Shown here: one piece after another, positions 13,185-24,792 of the stretch
Layout of the letters: each line of letters starts with the position of its first letter
Position numbering within the stretch: position 1 is the first letter of the stretch
DNA from: Thermothielavioides terrestris NRRL 8126
Lineage: Eukaryota; Ascomycota; Sordariomycetes; Sordariales; Chaetomiaceae
Reading direction: 5' to 3'
Length of the DNA stretch: 64,000 bases
NCBI RefSeq assembly: GCF_000226115.1
Contig: NC_016461.1
Coordinates: forward strand, 3,100,001-3,164,000
Notes under the pieces: generated by a model
Seen by the model: the letters and a program-made list of their open reading frames with translations, nothing else
Told to the model about the DNA's origin: nothing
Database searches by the model: none
Program-made: the position numbers and the translations under genes

Positions 13185-14550
13185 ACCTATCCCGTACGGA
13201 GCAGCGTGAAAGACGAAGCCGCTGTCGACAGGGGAGCTGTCCAGGTAGAGCGGCGAGAAGTTGGTTGCTGCGATCCGGTCCGAGACATTGGCTGCCCATA
13301 TCCGCACTGCTCACCATTCTTTACACGGCCGAGTAGCTCACCATCTGCGAGTATGAAAGCGTGGTCCAGCTGCAGAAAAAGGACAACGGGATTCAAAGGT
13401 TCGTTTGGAGAAGGGGGCCCTCGGCTGCGAGCGAGCAGCATGGGTGCCCAGTGGCGGCACAACTCTGCTCGGGTTGTGCACCTCAACTGTACGGAGTACA
13501 CACGCACACACCAGTGTACACGACCTACTGCGTAAGACCATGCTGGACCATCGGGGAATACCGTTTGTTTGCGGTGGTATTTGAAACGAAACGACAACCC
13601 CCACCCCCCGCAACGGTGCAAACAGATGTGCTGTGTACTCCGCATTCCTCTGACATCGGTGATGGCGCGGGAACAAACTTGAGCTTGGGGATCAAGCGCA
13701 GGATCGCAATACGGAGACACACGTTCACTCCCCCTCCGACACTTTACCTAGTCGCACATATCGCACACGCCCTTGCCAGGGGCGCTGCGCACAGCCGGTG
13801 CCTGCGGAGACGGCATGGCCGTGTGTGGTGCTCTACCAGAATCTGACCTCTACCTGAGGTACACAGTACTTCCCTTATTCCCGTTCGCTAACTCCCTTAG
13901 GCACATAACGTTACTGCGGTACCTTCGCTTCTCCACCAGCCCTCCTCTCCGGTGCACCCCACTGGGTCAAGACACCGAAGTGGCGCGGTCGATCAGAAAG
14001 TTGCAGTGGGAACGGTCAAACGATGCCATGTTCAGCCACAGAGGTACATAACGGTAACTACCTGACCTGTAGAGCAGTCACGACCTGTGCGAGCTGATCC
14101 AGCGGAAGGCTCTGCTGTGTCGTGCGACGGAAAGGAGCACTGGCACGAGTATCGCCCGCGGTACCTCGGCCCAAGGGATACTCAGAGAGTCTCAATTCGG
14201 CCACCATTCCCGCCGCATCGTTTGCCATTGCAGCCCCCTGACGTATACCACGGTCGCTTCGTCGTCAGTGACGCCAATTTGCAGTAACCCTGAGAAAGAG
14301 CAAGGCTTGAAGAAAAGCGCAGCGTCATTGTTTGTCCCAAGATGTACGGAGAATGTACGGAAGTACCAGTTTACACTTCGGTGTAGGAAACGAAACGTGC
14401 ACTCACGGCAAGCTCAGTGTGGCGGGGAACGGGATCCGACGCGCAGCAATGATCATTGCGCCTGGGTCGGCCGCTTCGGGCTTGGACCTTCCCCACCTGC
14501 ACTATCCACCCGCCGGGGCAAATTCTCTCCAGACCTCCATAGTTTGACGG
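13185..14550. other. Intergenic, no gene recognised
   Basis: No supported coding frame. Further copies of the TACGGAG motif occur near 13194, 13491 and 14344. Confidence 0.4.
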
Positions 14551-17500
14551 TCGGCGCCTTCCCAGTTTTCAACTTTTCGCTCTACTTTGCAAAAGTCTCT
14601 CCACATACGGTTCCTCCCCCTTCATCGGGCCCTTTTTTTTTCTCTTCCTTTTCCAAAATCCCGCAGCAAAGCCCTCGAACGTCTCGCACTTCGAGTGCTT
14701 CTCTGTCGTTCCTCTCCTTTTGCCTGATCCTGCTTTCCGTTCACAAACATCCTTTGTGTTTTGGTGGCGCATCGCTCTCGGCGTTCCGGCAGCTCCCGCG
14801 CTCTTCCTCCAACTGTTGCATTCAACTTAGACAACCCCGTCGCCGCGACACCCTTGCGATCCCGATCGCCGAGCCGCAACTTCACCGAACAACGAGATTC
14901 GTCGCCAGTCCCACCGAACCTCGGTCCTCCACTGCCGCGGTGCGCGTTGAGACGGATTGCTAGTGCCCTGCCACGTCAAGGGCTTTCCGAGAGTAAGTAA
15001 TGATTGCTGGCCCGGATTGCACCTGTCCATTGAACTTCGCGTCGTGCCTGAGCTATGTGAACTTGACTCTGGACTTGGAACTGGTGGATCTCTGGCGGTT
15101 CTGGTGGCCGAGGTGGATGGACGCTTGATGGACGCTTGATGGAAGATGCTGGACGACGGGCCCTTTCGGCCAGTGCCGTGGCACTCGGGGTTGGACATAC
15201 TACAGAATCGAACGGACGGCCTCGCTCGAACCCTGCCCCGAACACTTGCGCGCCCGCCTCGCATCCCCGCCGAATGCCGACCTGGTGACGCCCGAAGGCG
15301 TCCGATCGCCGCATCAATGCTCAGCCCCCGTGATACCCTGATACCGCTGCGCTGGAGCTCCCCACCGGAGCGCGTCACTTCCTTGGCGTTGGGCCTCTGC
15401 AAGACTGTCACAGGAGACGATCTACACACGCCTCGAGCTCCGTTGCATCGTAGTGCTGGAATGTCGCCGAGTTTTGATTTGGCCTGGGGCGGAAGCGTCA
15501 TGGAGAAGCTCCGTTTCTTGCGCGAGGGCAGTGGGCTTTGTCCCCATCCCCAGCTCGAGAGTTTCATGCGAGCTCGGAATATGTGGATGCTTGGAAGTGC
15601 TCCGGTGGAAGATGGGTCCTGGCCAAGGCCGACAGATTCAAGTCTGCCGCCTTCTCTGGGTCAAGTATCTCTGCTACCCTTGGCGCCATCGCGACACCCG
15701 CCATCTGGTGCTTCCCGCCGTCATCCGGGATACGGCCGGCTGCTGCCATTGTGACTGCCGCGGACCGGAGCTCTCCGACCGGGGCGCCGAGATGGCTGGT
15801 TCCGAGGACCCGCGTCTCCATTGTTCGTGAGCAAACAACACCGACTCCGATCCCCTGGCCAGCACACTCCATCGGCGGTCTCAACGCTACCGCGTGAGTT
15901 GGAGTCCACGCGAATGGGCGTTGGCCGCGGGAAGTCGGATGTCGTCGCCACAGCGGCTTTTCAAACTGGGCGACCGCCGTGATAAATCATGGAGCTCGCT
16001 GCCCACGAGCGCCCTTCCCTTCCCGAAACCTTTTCCGGAGCATTCACCATGCCTCCATCATCAGGATGGACATTATTGGACTGGTGGGCTTGGTCGGAAT
16101 CGCGTCTTGGATGGGTCCGGGTTCAGACATCGCGCCAGCCGAAACCTCTCGACCCCTTCCTCTCTCGGCTCGCCGAGCTCCCCTGGATCCAGTCATCTTC
16201 ACAGACACGATCGGCCTACATATTTTTGGATCAATATGTTGCTGGCTTTGCCCGGATTTCGTCAGGACGGCTTCCTTACTAAATCGACATGCTCCTTGGG
16301 GCAAACCTGGGCCCCAGCTCTCGCGGCAAGCTATCCAAAAGCTCCGCGTCCACGACCACAGCCAACCCCCCAACTACCTCCTGCTTCAGGCAGTTAGCTT
16401 GGGCGAAGCTCTGCTGTGCCAACCGTCGTTCGATGGAAGCGGTCGAGGGAAATCAAACGAGCCAACCGAGGCCACGTGCTCCTCTTCAGCTCTTGGGGCA
16501 CCTTAGAGGAGGAAGGATATGGTGTCGGCGTTGGTCACGGAATGGCTGAACCGTCGGCTGCCGCCTCCGGAGCCAAACAAATCGGTTTCACCCGGAGGCA
16601 TCTTGTCTGCAGTCGGCTTGTTGGACTCCCCGGCTACAACGGCCATTGCCGGTTAGCCTACCGTCACAATGGGCACCAATCGGTTCTCCTTGCACGGAAC
16701 CGCGCCTGACCCGCCGATTGGTCGCGCTTCACCAGCAATGCTAGCACCCTGAATCGCCGATGCTTGCTGAGTCCTGCCAGCCACGCATGACCCGCTCCCA
16801 GCACCGGGCTGATCGGTATGACGAGCATCCGCAAGCTCGACCCCCAACGAGTCTCACTCCGAAGGAGACTGCCACGGCGAGCCTCTCCCACCGGCGCAAC
16901 GGAATGCGGGAGTAACCTGTGTGCGTCGCAGGCGTGAGTGTCAGCGACCGCCCCGCCTACTTCGCTGTTCTTTGTCGGGGACACCAGTCTTCGGGGACAT
17001 CACGCTTCAGCCAAGGCCGCAGCTATTCGTCGAACTCGTCATCGAGGCCTCAACCAACACTAGTCAACACCGCTCCACGTCCAGTAGCTCTTCCCGGATG
17101 GTTCAGCGGATGCTGTGACGCCCTGGTCTCCTGCGCAGTGGAAGTTCGGGCATGGCCATTGTTCGCTGCTGGTTCTGAGGAGCACCGGAGCCCACTCACG
17201 TTTTCCCTCTGAACCATGGTCCCTCAGCCAATTCTCTTTTGTCCTACTTGAACAACCACGCTGTTCATCCATCGGCGCTGACACATAGAGCAGGTTGACA
17301 TTCCATCTCGGTGTCTTCCCTTCGGCTACGGATCCTCGACCGGCACTCCCGACCTGTCTGAGCCGAGACGTTCTGCCAAGATCTCCACGCGCTGAATCTC
17401 AGCAGAACGCTTTCCGATTCTCACTCTCAGACGGCCCTTCGTGCTGTCTTTGTTTTCGACGCATACGACACTCGGGCCATCTCTTGACATTTTGCTCTGG

Positions 17501-18780
17501 TCATCGGTTCTGAGTTTACGGCGTGACGGCGTCAACCTTGACACTTGCTTTTCGGAGTCCTGGATACCATTCGATTCGAAAGCATTGCATTGGGTTGACC
17601 GTGCGAATCTCAGCGTTTCGTCGGGTTCCTTCTTTGATTGGTATGTCGGTTTCTGTTGTTGACTTGCCTTGTCCCCGAGCCTTGCCCTCTGCGCCACCCC
17701 CCCCCCACCCCTCCGCTCGTTCATTTCTGGCGGCTCTGATGTCCTTCACCCGCGACGGCGAAGGCCGGTAACGCCGCCCCCCCGCTCAACCCTGCGAGCC
17801 ACCTCGGTCTCCATATTGCTGGCGGAGGTCGCCTACTCGCACCATGGGATTCAGATCCTTCCCGAAGCCGGGTTTGAGTATACGCCGCCCGTTCAATGTT
17901 GCTGGCAAGGCCACCCCCTTAACCTCGGGCTTCATGTGGCGCCGGTGCCAAGAGTCGCAGACAAAGGGGACAATCTCGCCAACATTCCACAGGGTTGTGG
18001 GCTGCATTCCTCAACCTGCTCTCCGCATTCCAACCCCCTGACACGCTCCCAAGACGTCCATTCGCTGCATTCCAACCCCCCGACACGCCCCCACGACGTA
18101 GCCTCGTTGCGTTCGCGCGCTCAGGAAGTAGCTAATGCTTTATACAGACACTGCTTCGAGAGAGTGTTGCCGTCTGGTTGGAGTTTGATAGGTGAGTTAC
18201 AACGTTCTTTTCCTTATGTCCAACCCCCTTTTTGGCCTGGTACACCACTACCCCCAACACCGTCTCGTGGTTTTCATTCATTCCTTTGGTTACTTGCTGG
18301 GCACTCCCATCACTTGCTGGCTCCTCATCTGCATCTGTGGCAGAGTTGCCTATGATCTGTTGAGCGAGATTTGAGCCGCCGCCTGGCATTCTCATTGAGG
18401 GGCTCAGGTCTCGTGCCGCCCTTCTCTGCCAAGTGGTCTCTTAGCTCTAAGACGCTGCCGTTTCGCTCTGGACACCGCCGCCATACTCCCTGGAGCGCAG
18501 AAGCCTGCCGGTTTGGTACGGGGTTGCAATCTGATGCCTGTCCCTTCGCCCCGGCTTCGTCAAGGAGTCCGCTGGTGACCTCCGAGCGGACGAACGGCGT
18601 TCCAGTCGTTGTTTCGCGGTGTCCGCTGGCTGATCTAGCGGCGAAATGCGGAGATACTCTGTCGGAGCAACGTCTACATCCCTTACACCCGGCATGACTT
18701 CGCGCTCAGGGGCGCTACATTTGTCTAGTCGGTTATACTTCACTGGTTAGCTTCCAACCACCGAGCATCCTCACAGTTAT
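14551..18780 (+). other. Non-coding region with possible transcript start and splice donors
   Basis: From 14560 to 14760 the plus strand is strongly pyrimidine-rich, like the transcription-start zone of many fungal genes. A good donor-like sequence AGTAAGTAATG lies at 14992, and another (GTGAGTTAC) near 18191. No long protein frame with conserved features follows on either strand. It may be an unannotated non-coding or long-leader transcript, or decayed sequence. The sequence alone cannot decide. Confidence 0.3.
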
Positions 18781-18873
18781 TCCACATGGTCTCCATTTCA
18801 GCTTATTATCTTCGCTACTCTGCTTCCCAACATCGGTTGTGGCTTGGTCTCACACACGGACTTATAATTTACT

Positions 18874-19157
18874 TCACGTGGGCTCCGTCTTAACCTTGCG
18901 TCTCCCTTCCTTTGCTTTTACCCTCCTTTTCAGTTGGGGCTGAGTCTTATTTGCGGCCTCGTGTTTCCCTTCACGTGGGCTTCATCTTATACTCTTATCG
19001 CCAACTTCTATTTACCCCCCTTATTAGCTACATTCGAGCCTCACGTGCAGCCCTTTACGGTATGCCACATGGTCCTCGTCTCAACTCTTCTCCCATTGCC
19101 CTTGGTTCTCTGTATCACAGTATCTCATCACGTGGAGCTACAGTGTGGCTTCACGTG
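18874..19157 (+). promoter_or_regulatory. Cluster of five TCACGTG E-box sites upstream of csx1-like gene
   Basis: TCACGTG occurs at 18874, 18971, 19041, 19128 and 19151, all in the same orientation, within 284 bp. CACGTG is the core bound by bHLH factors such as Cbf1 in yeasts. The cluster ends about 70 bp before a TATA-like TATTTATAC (19225-19233) and just before the inferred leader exon of the RNA-binding protein gene. It is therefore a strong candidate upstream activating region. The bound factor is unknown. Confidence 0.7.
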
Positions 19158-19224
19158 ACATTCGTCTGAACTCTTGGGCACTAGGCAAGCCTAAGAACAT
19201 TTCAAGCCTCTTCCTCCCTCTACC

Positions 19225-20244
19225 TATTTATACTCCTTTCCCCTTCTACACCACCTCTTCATCCTCTTCCTTACACGCACCGCCTCCACCGCGATTTGTT
19301 TTTGCCCACTTCCTCTCTGCGGACCGCGATCTTCTTGATCTTCATGCTCTTCTTGATCTTCGCGATCTTTGGACCCGCGTTCTTCTTCGACCGCGTTCTT
19401 CTTCGACCGCGTTCCTCTTCTTCGCCTGCCTCTTCCACCAGCAAGGTTATCTAACCGCCATCCACTCCAGTCTCCAAATCGCGATTCTCCATCGACTCTA
19501 AGATACCCTATCAACTCTGAAGATACCGTCAGTTTGTTCCCCCAGTCGAGTAAGTTCAATCTTTTTAAATATCGCGCTTTCTCCCTGTTGTTTCGCCTTC
19601 CCTTTCCAATCCGCTATCTGGGTCGACTTTCTTCTCGAGCAGTCGGTTACGAGCGGTCGGTTACGGAATATCTGGATGCGGAGTATCCCGAGTCCAAGTC
19701 CTAATCAAGTCCTAACCGGTCTCTCGCAATCGGTCGCGGTCTTTCCAACCCATTTCTTCCAACGCGCTCCCACGTGTGTGAGCGCTCGGGCCTTTTAAAC
19801 CCATTTCCTTCGTTTCCACCCTGTTTGAAACCGTGGCCCTTTTCCTCTACCTCCAACCTTCAGAATCGTGGTCCTTTTCCTTCACTTTCAACCCCGATTT
19901 GCATCGACACACCCATTCACTACCAACAACCTTGCGATTCGTGGTCTATTGAACGTTCCCGGTCTATTGAAAGCGTCAATTTTCGTTTCCCCAACAATAT
20001 CAAGCTCCGACCTGACCACGCTGCTCTTCAAGCTCGTTTTCTTCGCTTGCTCAACAATCCTTTGCGAAGTTGGATTGAGAGATCGAGTCGGCCTTCTCAG
20101 AAGCGAACAACCCGCGCGAAAATCGGTTGATATTCTGCGATTTATGTCTGTTCTACTTTCTTTATATCTTTCTGCCACTGCACCTCTCCTCTTCCTGAGC
20201 ACTGGGCGACACAGTTGATCGCGAGCTGACACTGCGCAGACACG
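19225..20244 (+). other. Inferred 5' leader with a 690-nt leader intron
   Basis: A TATA-like TATTTATAC at 19225 is followed by a CT-rich segment. A leader exon is inferred to end at 19549, where GTAAGTTC forms a good donor. The intron would run 19550-20239 and end with GCTGACACTGCGCAG, which has a consensus branch site and acceptor. The ATG at 20245 follows five bases later. The leader also carries short tandem repeats of TTCTTCGACCGCG near 19380-19410. Transcript evidence is needed. Confidence 0.45.
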
Positions 20245-22365
20245 ATGGCCGAGTATACTCCTACCGGTCCTACGGGCCCTGTTTCTACCGCCCCGAACAT
20301 GAATGGTTCTGGGGATGCTGGTTTCTCTGCGACTTCTCAGATGTCGGCCTCCAACGAGGCTGCAAAGACCCTGTGGTAAGGCTTGCTTACCTTTCATTTG
20401 CTAGTAATACTTGGTTTGCTAATCAGACGTCTAGGATGGGTGAGATGGAGGGTTGGATGGATGAGAACTTTATCAAGAACGTCTTTCAGACTGTTCTCTC
20501 CGTCGACGTTCAGGTCAAGGTCATCCGCGACCGCAACTCTGGGTATGTCTCAGCCTTTGCCTTTCAAGCCCTTCAGTGAAGGACATTCTACCCTCCTACC
20601 CTATCCTTAACCTGTTTGATGCTTGGTTTTTCGATGTTATCATTGTAGCCGTTTATACGGCGTTGGGCGTGGTAGTATGATTTGCGCGTGTTGCGATGTT
20701 AGTGTCGCAGGTCTTGTTTAGGTCGAGCCTCGAGCCTGGACGGCGGGCCTCGTTCACATTGTTCGGATCGCGAACTTAGTTCGGATCGCGGGCCTCGTTG
20801 AGATCGCGGACTTGGCTCGGATCGCGGACTTTGTTCAGATCGCGAGCATTCGTTGAGATCGCAGGCTATTAAGATCGAGGAGCCTTATTCAGACCGCGGA
20901 CTTGCATCGGACCGCGGAATTACCTTGGGATCGCAGATTCACCTTGGGATCGCGGAATCACTTTGGGACCGCGGATTTACCTTGGGATCGCGGATTTACC
21001 TTGGGATCGCGGACCCTTTGGATCGCAGATTCTAACTTTGGATCGCGGTTTTTTATTATTATTATTATTCTTGAGTTTCTAGACTAACTCTCTGACAGTA
21101 ACGCCGGCTATTGCTTCATCGAGTTCCCAACTCCGGACGCTGCTCAGAAGGCCCTCACCCTCAATGGGACCCCAGTCCCCAACTCTTCGAGGGTTTTCAA
21201 GCTCAACTGGGCCTCTGGTGGTGGCTTGGTTGACCGACGGTATGGTTCCCCCTTGGACCTCCCCTTGGATGGCAGCCCCCCCTGGCTCCCCACCCTTGGC
21301 TCCCCACCCCTGGCGCTCCACCCCTGGCGCTCCACCCCTGGCTCCCCACCCTTGGCTTCTCCCCTTGGCTCCCAGCTCTTGGCTCCTCACCCTTGGCTCT
21401 CAACCCTTGGCTGACACGCAATGCAGTGACGACCGCGGCCCGGAATATAGCATCTTCGTTGGTGACCTCGGTCCCGAGGTCAACGAGTTCGTCCTGGTCT
21501 CGCTCTTCCAGTCACGGTTCCCCTCGTGCAAATCGGCGAAGATCATGACGGATGCCATGACGGGCCAGTCGCGCGGCTACGGCTTCGTTCGGTTCAGCGA
21601 CGAGTCAGAACAGCAGCGCGCCCTCGTCGAGATGCAGGGAGTCTACTGCGGCAACCGCGCCATGCGCATCTCCACCGCCACGCCGAAGAGCCGGTATGTG
21701 CATACATTCCAGTCGAGGTGCCGAGCCAATCACTGACGTGCAATCAGCTCCCACCAGTTTGGCCACCACGGCCACGGCGCCACCCAGATGATGCCGCCCA
21801 TTGCCGGTCATCCTGGCCCTATGTGGGGAGTCCCGTCCTACTACGGCCAACAGCCCTTCAACCAACACATTGCGCCGATGAACCAATTCACTGATCCGAA
21901 CAACACGACTGTGTTTGTCGGCGGACTCTCGGGCTATGTGACCGAAGACGAGCTCCGCTCCTTCTTTCAGGGCTTCGGCGAGATCACCTATGTCAAGATC
22001 CCTCCCGGAAAGGGTTGCGGCTTTGTGCAATTTGTCCATCGCCACGCCGCGGAGATGGCCATTAATCAGATGCAAGGGTATCCAATTGGAAACTCGCGCG
22101 TCCGGCTCTCTTGGGGTCGGTCGCAGAATAATAGCGGAGTGCACACTCCCTACCGTCCTGCGCCGCCCCCTCCCCACTACATGGGTGGGATGCCCCCTCA
22201 CGGCGGCCTTGGTCCTGGTGGCCCTTACGGTGGCCCGCCGTACGGCGGAAACCCTCCTCAGGGCCCTCCCCCCGGCGGCCCGATGGCTGTAAGTCTTCCC
22301 AACCTCTTGGCGTGGTGTGCATTGCGTTGGGAACATCATGGCTGACTGACGACACCTTGCAGTAA
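20245..22365 (+). CDS. csx1: Three-RRM RNA-binding protein, Csx1/Nam8 family
   Basis: It is a probable post-transcriptional regulator that binds RNA through three RRMs; relatives are S. pombe Csx1 (stress mRNA stability) and S. cerevisiae Nam8/Ngr1 (splicing, mRNA decay). Six exons are proposed: 20245-20375, 20435-20542, 21099-21239, 21427-21693, 21748-22288 and 22363-22365, for 396 residues. RRM1 (about 43-122) starts TLWMGEMEGWMDENFIKNVF with RNP1 GYCFIEF. RRM2 (about 132-212) has IFVGDL and RGYGFVRF. RRM3 (about 268-340) has VFVGGL and KGCGFVQF. The tail is Pro/Gly-rich. All internal junction phases agree. Introns 2 (556 nt) and 3 (187 nt) are enlarged by tandem repeats. The last exon supplies only the TAA stop; if intron 5 is retained, 18 extra residues follow. 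Confidence 0.92.
20757..21052 (+). repeat. Intronic minisatellite, GATCGCGGA-type units
   Basis: Within intron 2 of the RRM gene, roughly 14 imperfect units of about 18-25 bp share GGATCGCGGA. The youngest-looking copies (about 20930-21010) read ACCTTGGGATCGCGGATTT. The array explains most of the intron's 556-nt length. Confidence 0.85.
21255..21412 (+). repeat. Intronic minisatellite, CTTGGCTCCCCACCC units
   Basis: Intron 3 of the RRM gene is made almost entirely of about ten imperfect 15-16-bp units such as CTTGGCTCCCCACCC and CTGGCGCTCCACCC. The unit is unrelated to the array in intron 2. Confidence 0.85.
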
Positions 22366-24792
22366 GCGTCACTCTCAATCATTCCCTTCATCCGGCGTTT
22401 GGGGTGGATGACAAAAGCATGACGTGGGCTGGGGTCTGTCTTCTCGTTCCGCTTTCACGCTTGGGCTTGCTCTGCTTTCTCAGCATTGCTTCGGCGTCGT
22501 GGTGTCTCGTCTGGGGATTGCTATCTTGCGTTTCTTCGGCGTGGCTTAATCACGAGGACACACGTACATGAGGAACGGGGACACGGATGATGGGACGCGA
22601 CGAAGTTTCGTTCTCGTTGGGATTTCTCTTTTTCTCTCGTTTGCCTTTCCTTCCATTCTCGACTTCTGCATGGGCTGCTTGCCAACCGCAGATCTGCACT
22701 CTTTCTTTCTGTTTCGTCTCGATCTTCTCGTCCTCGCCTTTTAAGGGCTTTATCTCATCATGCCCCATCAGTCGGTCGGTCAGTCAGTCAGCCCAGCGTT
22801 TTATCGGGAGATATTGGGACAACTTGGAGCGGGTGGGAAAGGGATCTCGGCATCTTTTCCTGTTCTCCGGCTTTTTCGGTCCTTCTGGCAACAGGATCTC
22901 GGGCGCGAGGCCGTCTTCTACAGAAGCCTCGGGGGATATTAGCGGCTCGTCAGTTGGCAACGTCCTAGGTCTTCGCGATCTTTTATGCCGTTGCCTCGGA
23001 CGAGTCACCCTTTGGGTCTGGTGCGCGACGACCGACACGTTGATAACTTTGGGGGCCGGTCTTTACTGGAGGACGCTGCTTACTCGATTTGCGCCAAAAT
23101 GCTATTCTATCACTTGACTATTTCTCCTGCTACGTGCTTGCTGCGCTGTGCTCATGATGACCTTGGGTGTGTTGTTTGGCTGCTGCCGTCAGTCTTGGCG
23201 CGCGAGCGTGCTTTGCCTTGAGCGAGTTCCGTCCTTCTCGCGCCATTGTTGGTCTGTGTGTGTGTCTATGTGTGTGTCTGTGCCGTGATTCTTCTGCTAC
23301 CCGTCACGGGGTGGTCGTCGAACTTGCTGACGGAAGCTCAGGTCCCGCGACCACCACCGAAAGCGAGTGCGAGAGCCCTGCTTGCTCGCACGCTCGTTCC
23401 AGCGAGGGGTGCGGCGTCAAGGCGCTGATTTGACATGACGTGACATGACAGGACAGGGCAGGACCGAGCAAAAGCTGCGGCATGGGATTAGGCGGCTGGC
23501 GGGAGGATGGAGACGACCATCGAACTAGGTACTACGGCAGGGAAGGAGGCGCAAGCGGCCCTCTACTGTGTGCGCAGCTGGTGTTCTTTGTGCTGGGTTT
23601 GGAACAGTCTGCTTAAGCAGCCTGCCCGGCATCGCTGTGTGTTGCTGGCCGTGGACAACCTCCCTGTCTGTCTGTTGGACGGGCTCCTTTGTTGGACAGC
23701 ACCTGTGTTTTGCTAACGTTTTCGTGAGGGAGGCGGGTGTCCTCTGCCAGGTCTTATTCTTCCAGCCCTTATTCTTTCAGCAGGGCGATTGACCGTCAAC
23801 CACCTGCTTCAGAGTGCTCTATGCGTTCCGTCGGTCGTATGACTGACTTGCTTCCACGGCCTCGTAGGCGGGGCATCCAACTCTCTTCATCGCTACTAAT
23901 CGGTGATGGGAAGGGGAAAGGAGGATGGCGGTGAGGAAATAAGGATAGGAGAGGAGGGACAGGGATCGAGGTGAGTTTGGAGAACTGGATGCTGTGCCGG
24001 TTGGCCAGCTGCGCTGGCTTATGCCGCTGCTGGCATTTTCTCTTTTCCCCTGTACAAGGGCCAACTTGCCGTCTGCATCGCGGTGTATCCCGAAGACTCC
24101 TCTGTCCGGTCGCCGGAGAATGTAGGGCTTGTATAGGATGGACAGCTGGTACTGTCGGCGTTGGGTGTGGAGCGCTGGCCAGCTGCTGCTGTTTACCCCG
24201 TGAGGAGACAGTCTCAGGCTTTGGGAATAGGTGCAGTATTCCATCTGTAGACAACCCGTAATTTGTTCGATGTGTTGGCTGCATGGGTTGCAGTCTCCTT
24301 TCTTCTGCTTGATCGGACAGAAGATGGCTATCGTTCAGCAGACCGTGTAGGCCGAGGGGTTGGGTTCCGGGCCTGGGCCTGGAGAATGAACAGTAGCAAA
24401 GAGAAAATGAAGAATCAGTGTCTGTTCAAGAGAGCGGTTGTCAACCTATTTTCTCTGGGCTTCTGTTCAATGTCCGCTTCAGGCCCTCGTTCTGGTTGAG
24501 ATGCGAGAAGCATTCAACTGGGGAGCAATGTTGAGAGAATGCTGTCTGCTTCTCTTTTGCGGCCATGTATCTGGTTTTCTCCTGAGAGACCATACATGAG
24601 CGGCAATAGTACACTTTGTTGGGTACGTCGGAAGAATGAGCGAGACAAAGGATGCCCAGGTCGAAGGCATTACGCTTCCGCCTTGTCTTGCACCGACTCC
24701 GAGGCCCTTTGTTTGGTTCCCATCCGGATTCGGTCCGAGATCCAGGGACGAGACTGTGCCGTGTAAGCGTGGTGTCAGGAAGTCCGACCGCG
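22366..24792. other. Intergenic, pyrimidine-rich, no gene recognised
   Basis: The 3' region of the RRM gene and about 2 kb of sequence with short simple repeats (TGTG runs near 23250-23282, GACATGACGTGACATGACAG near 23432). No coding frame is supported on either strand. Confidence 0.4.
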
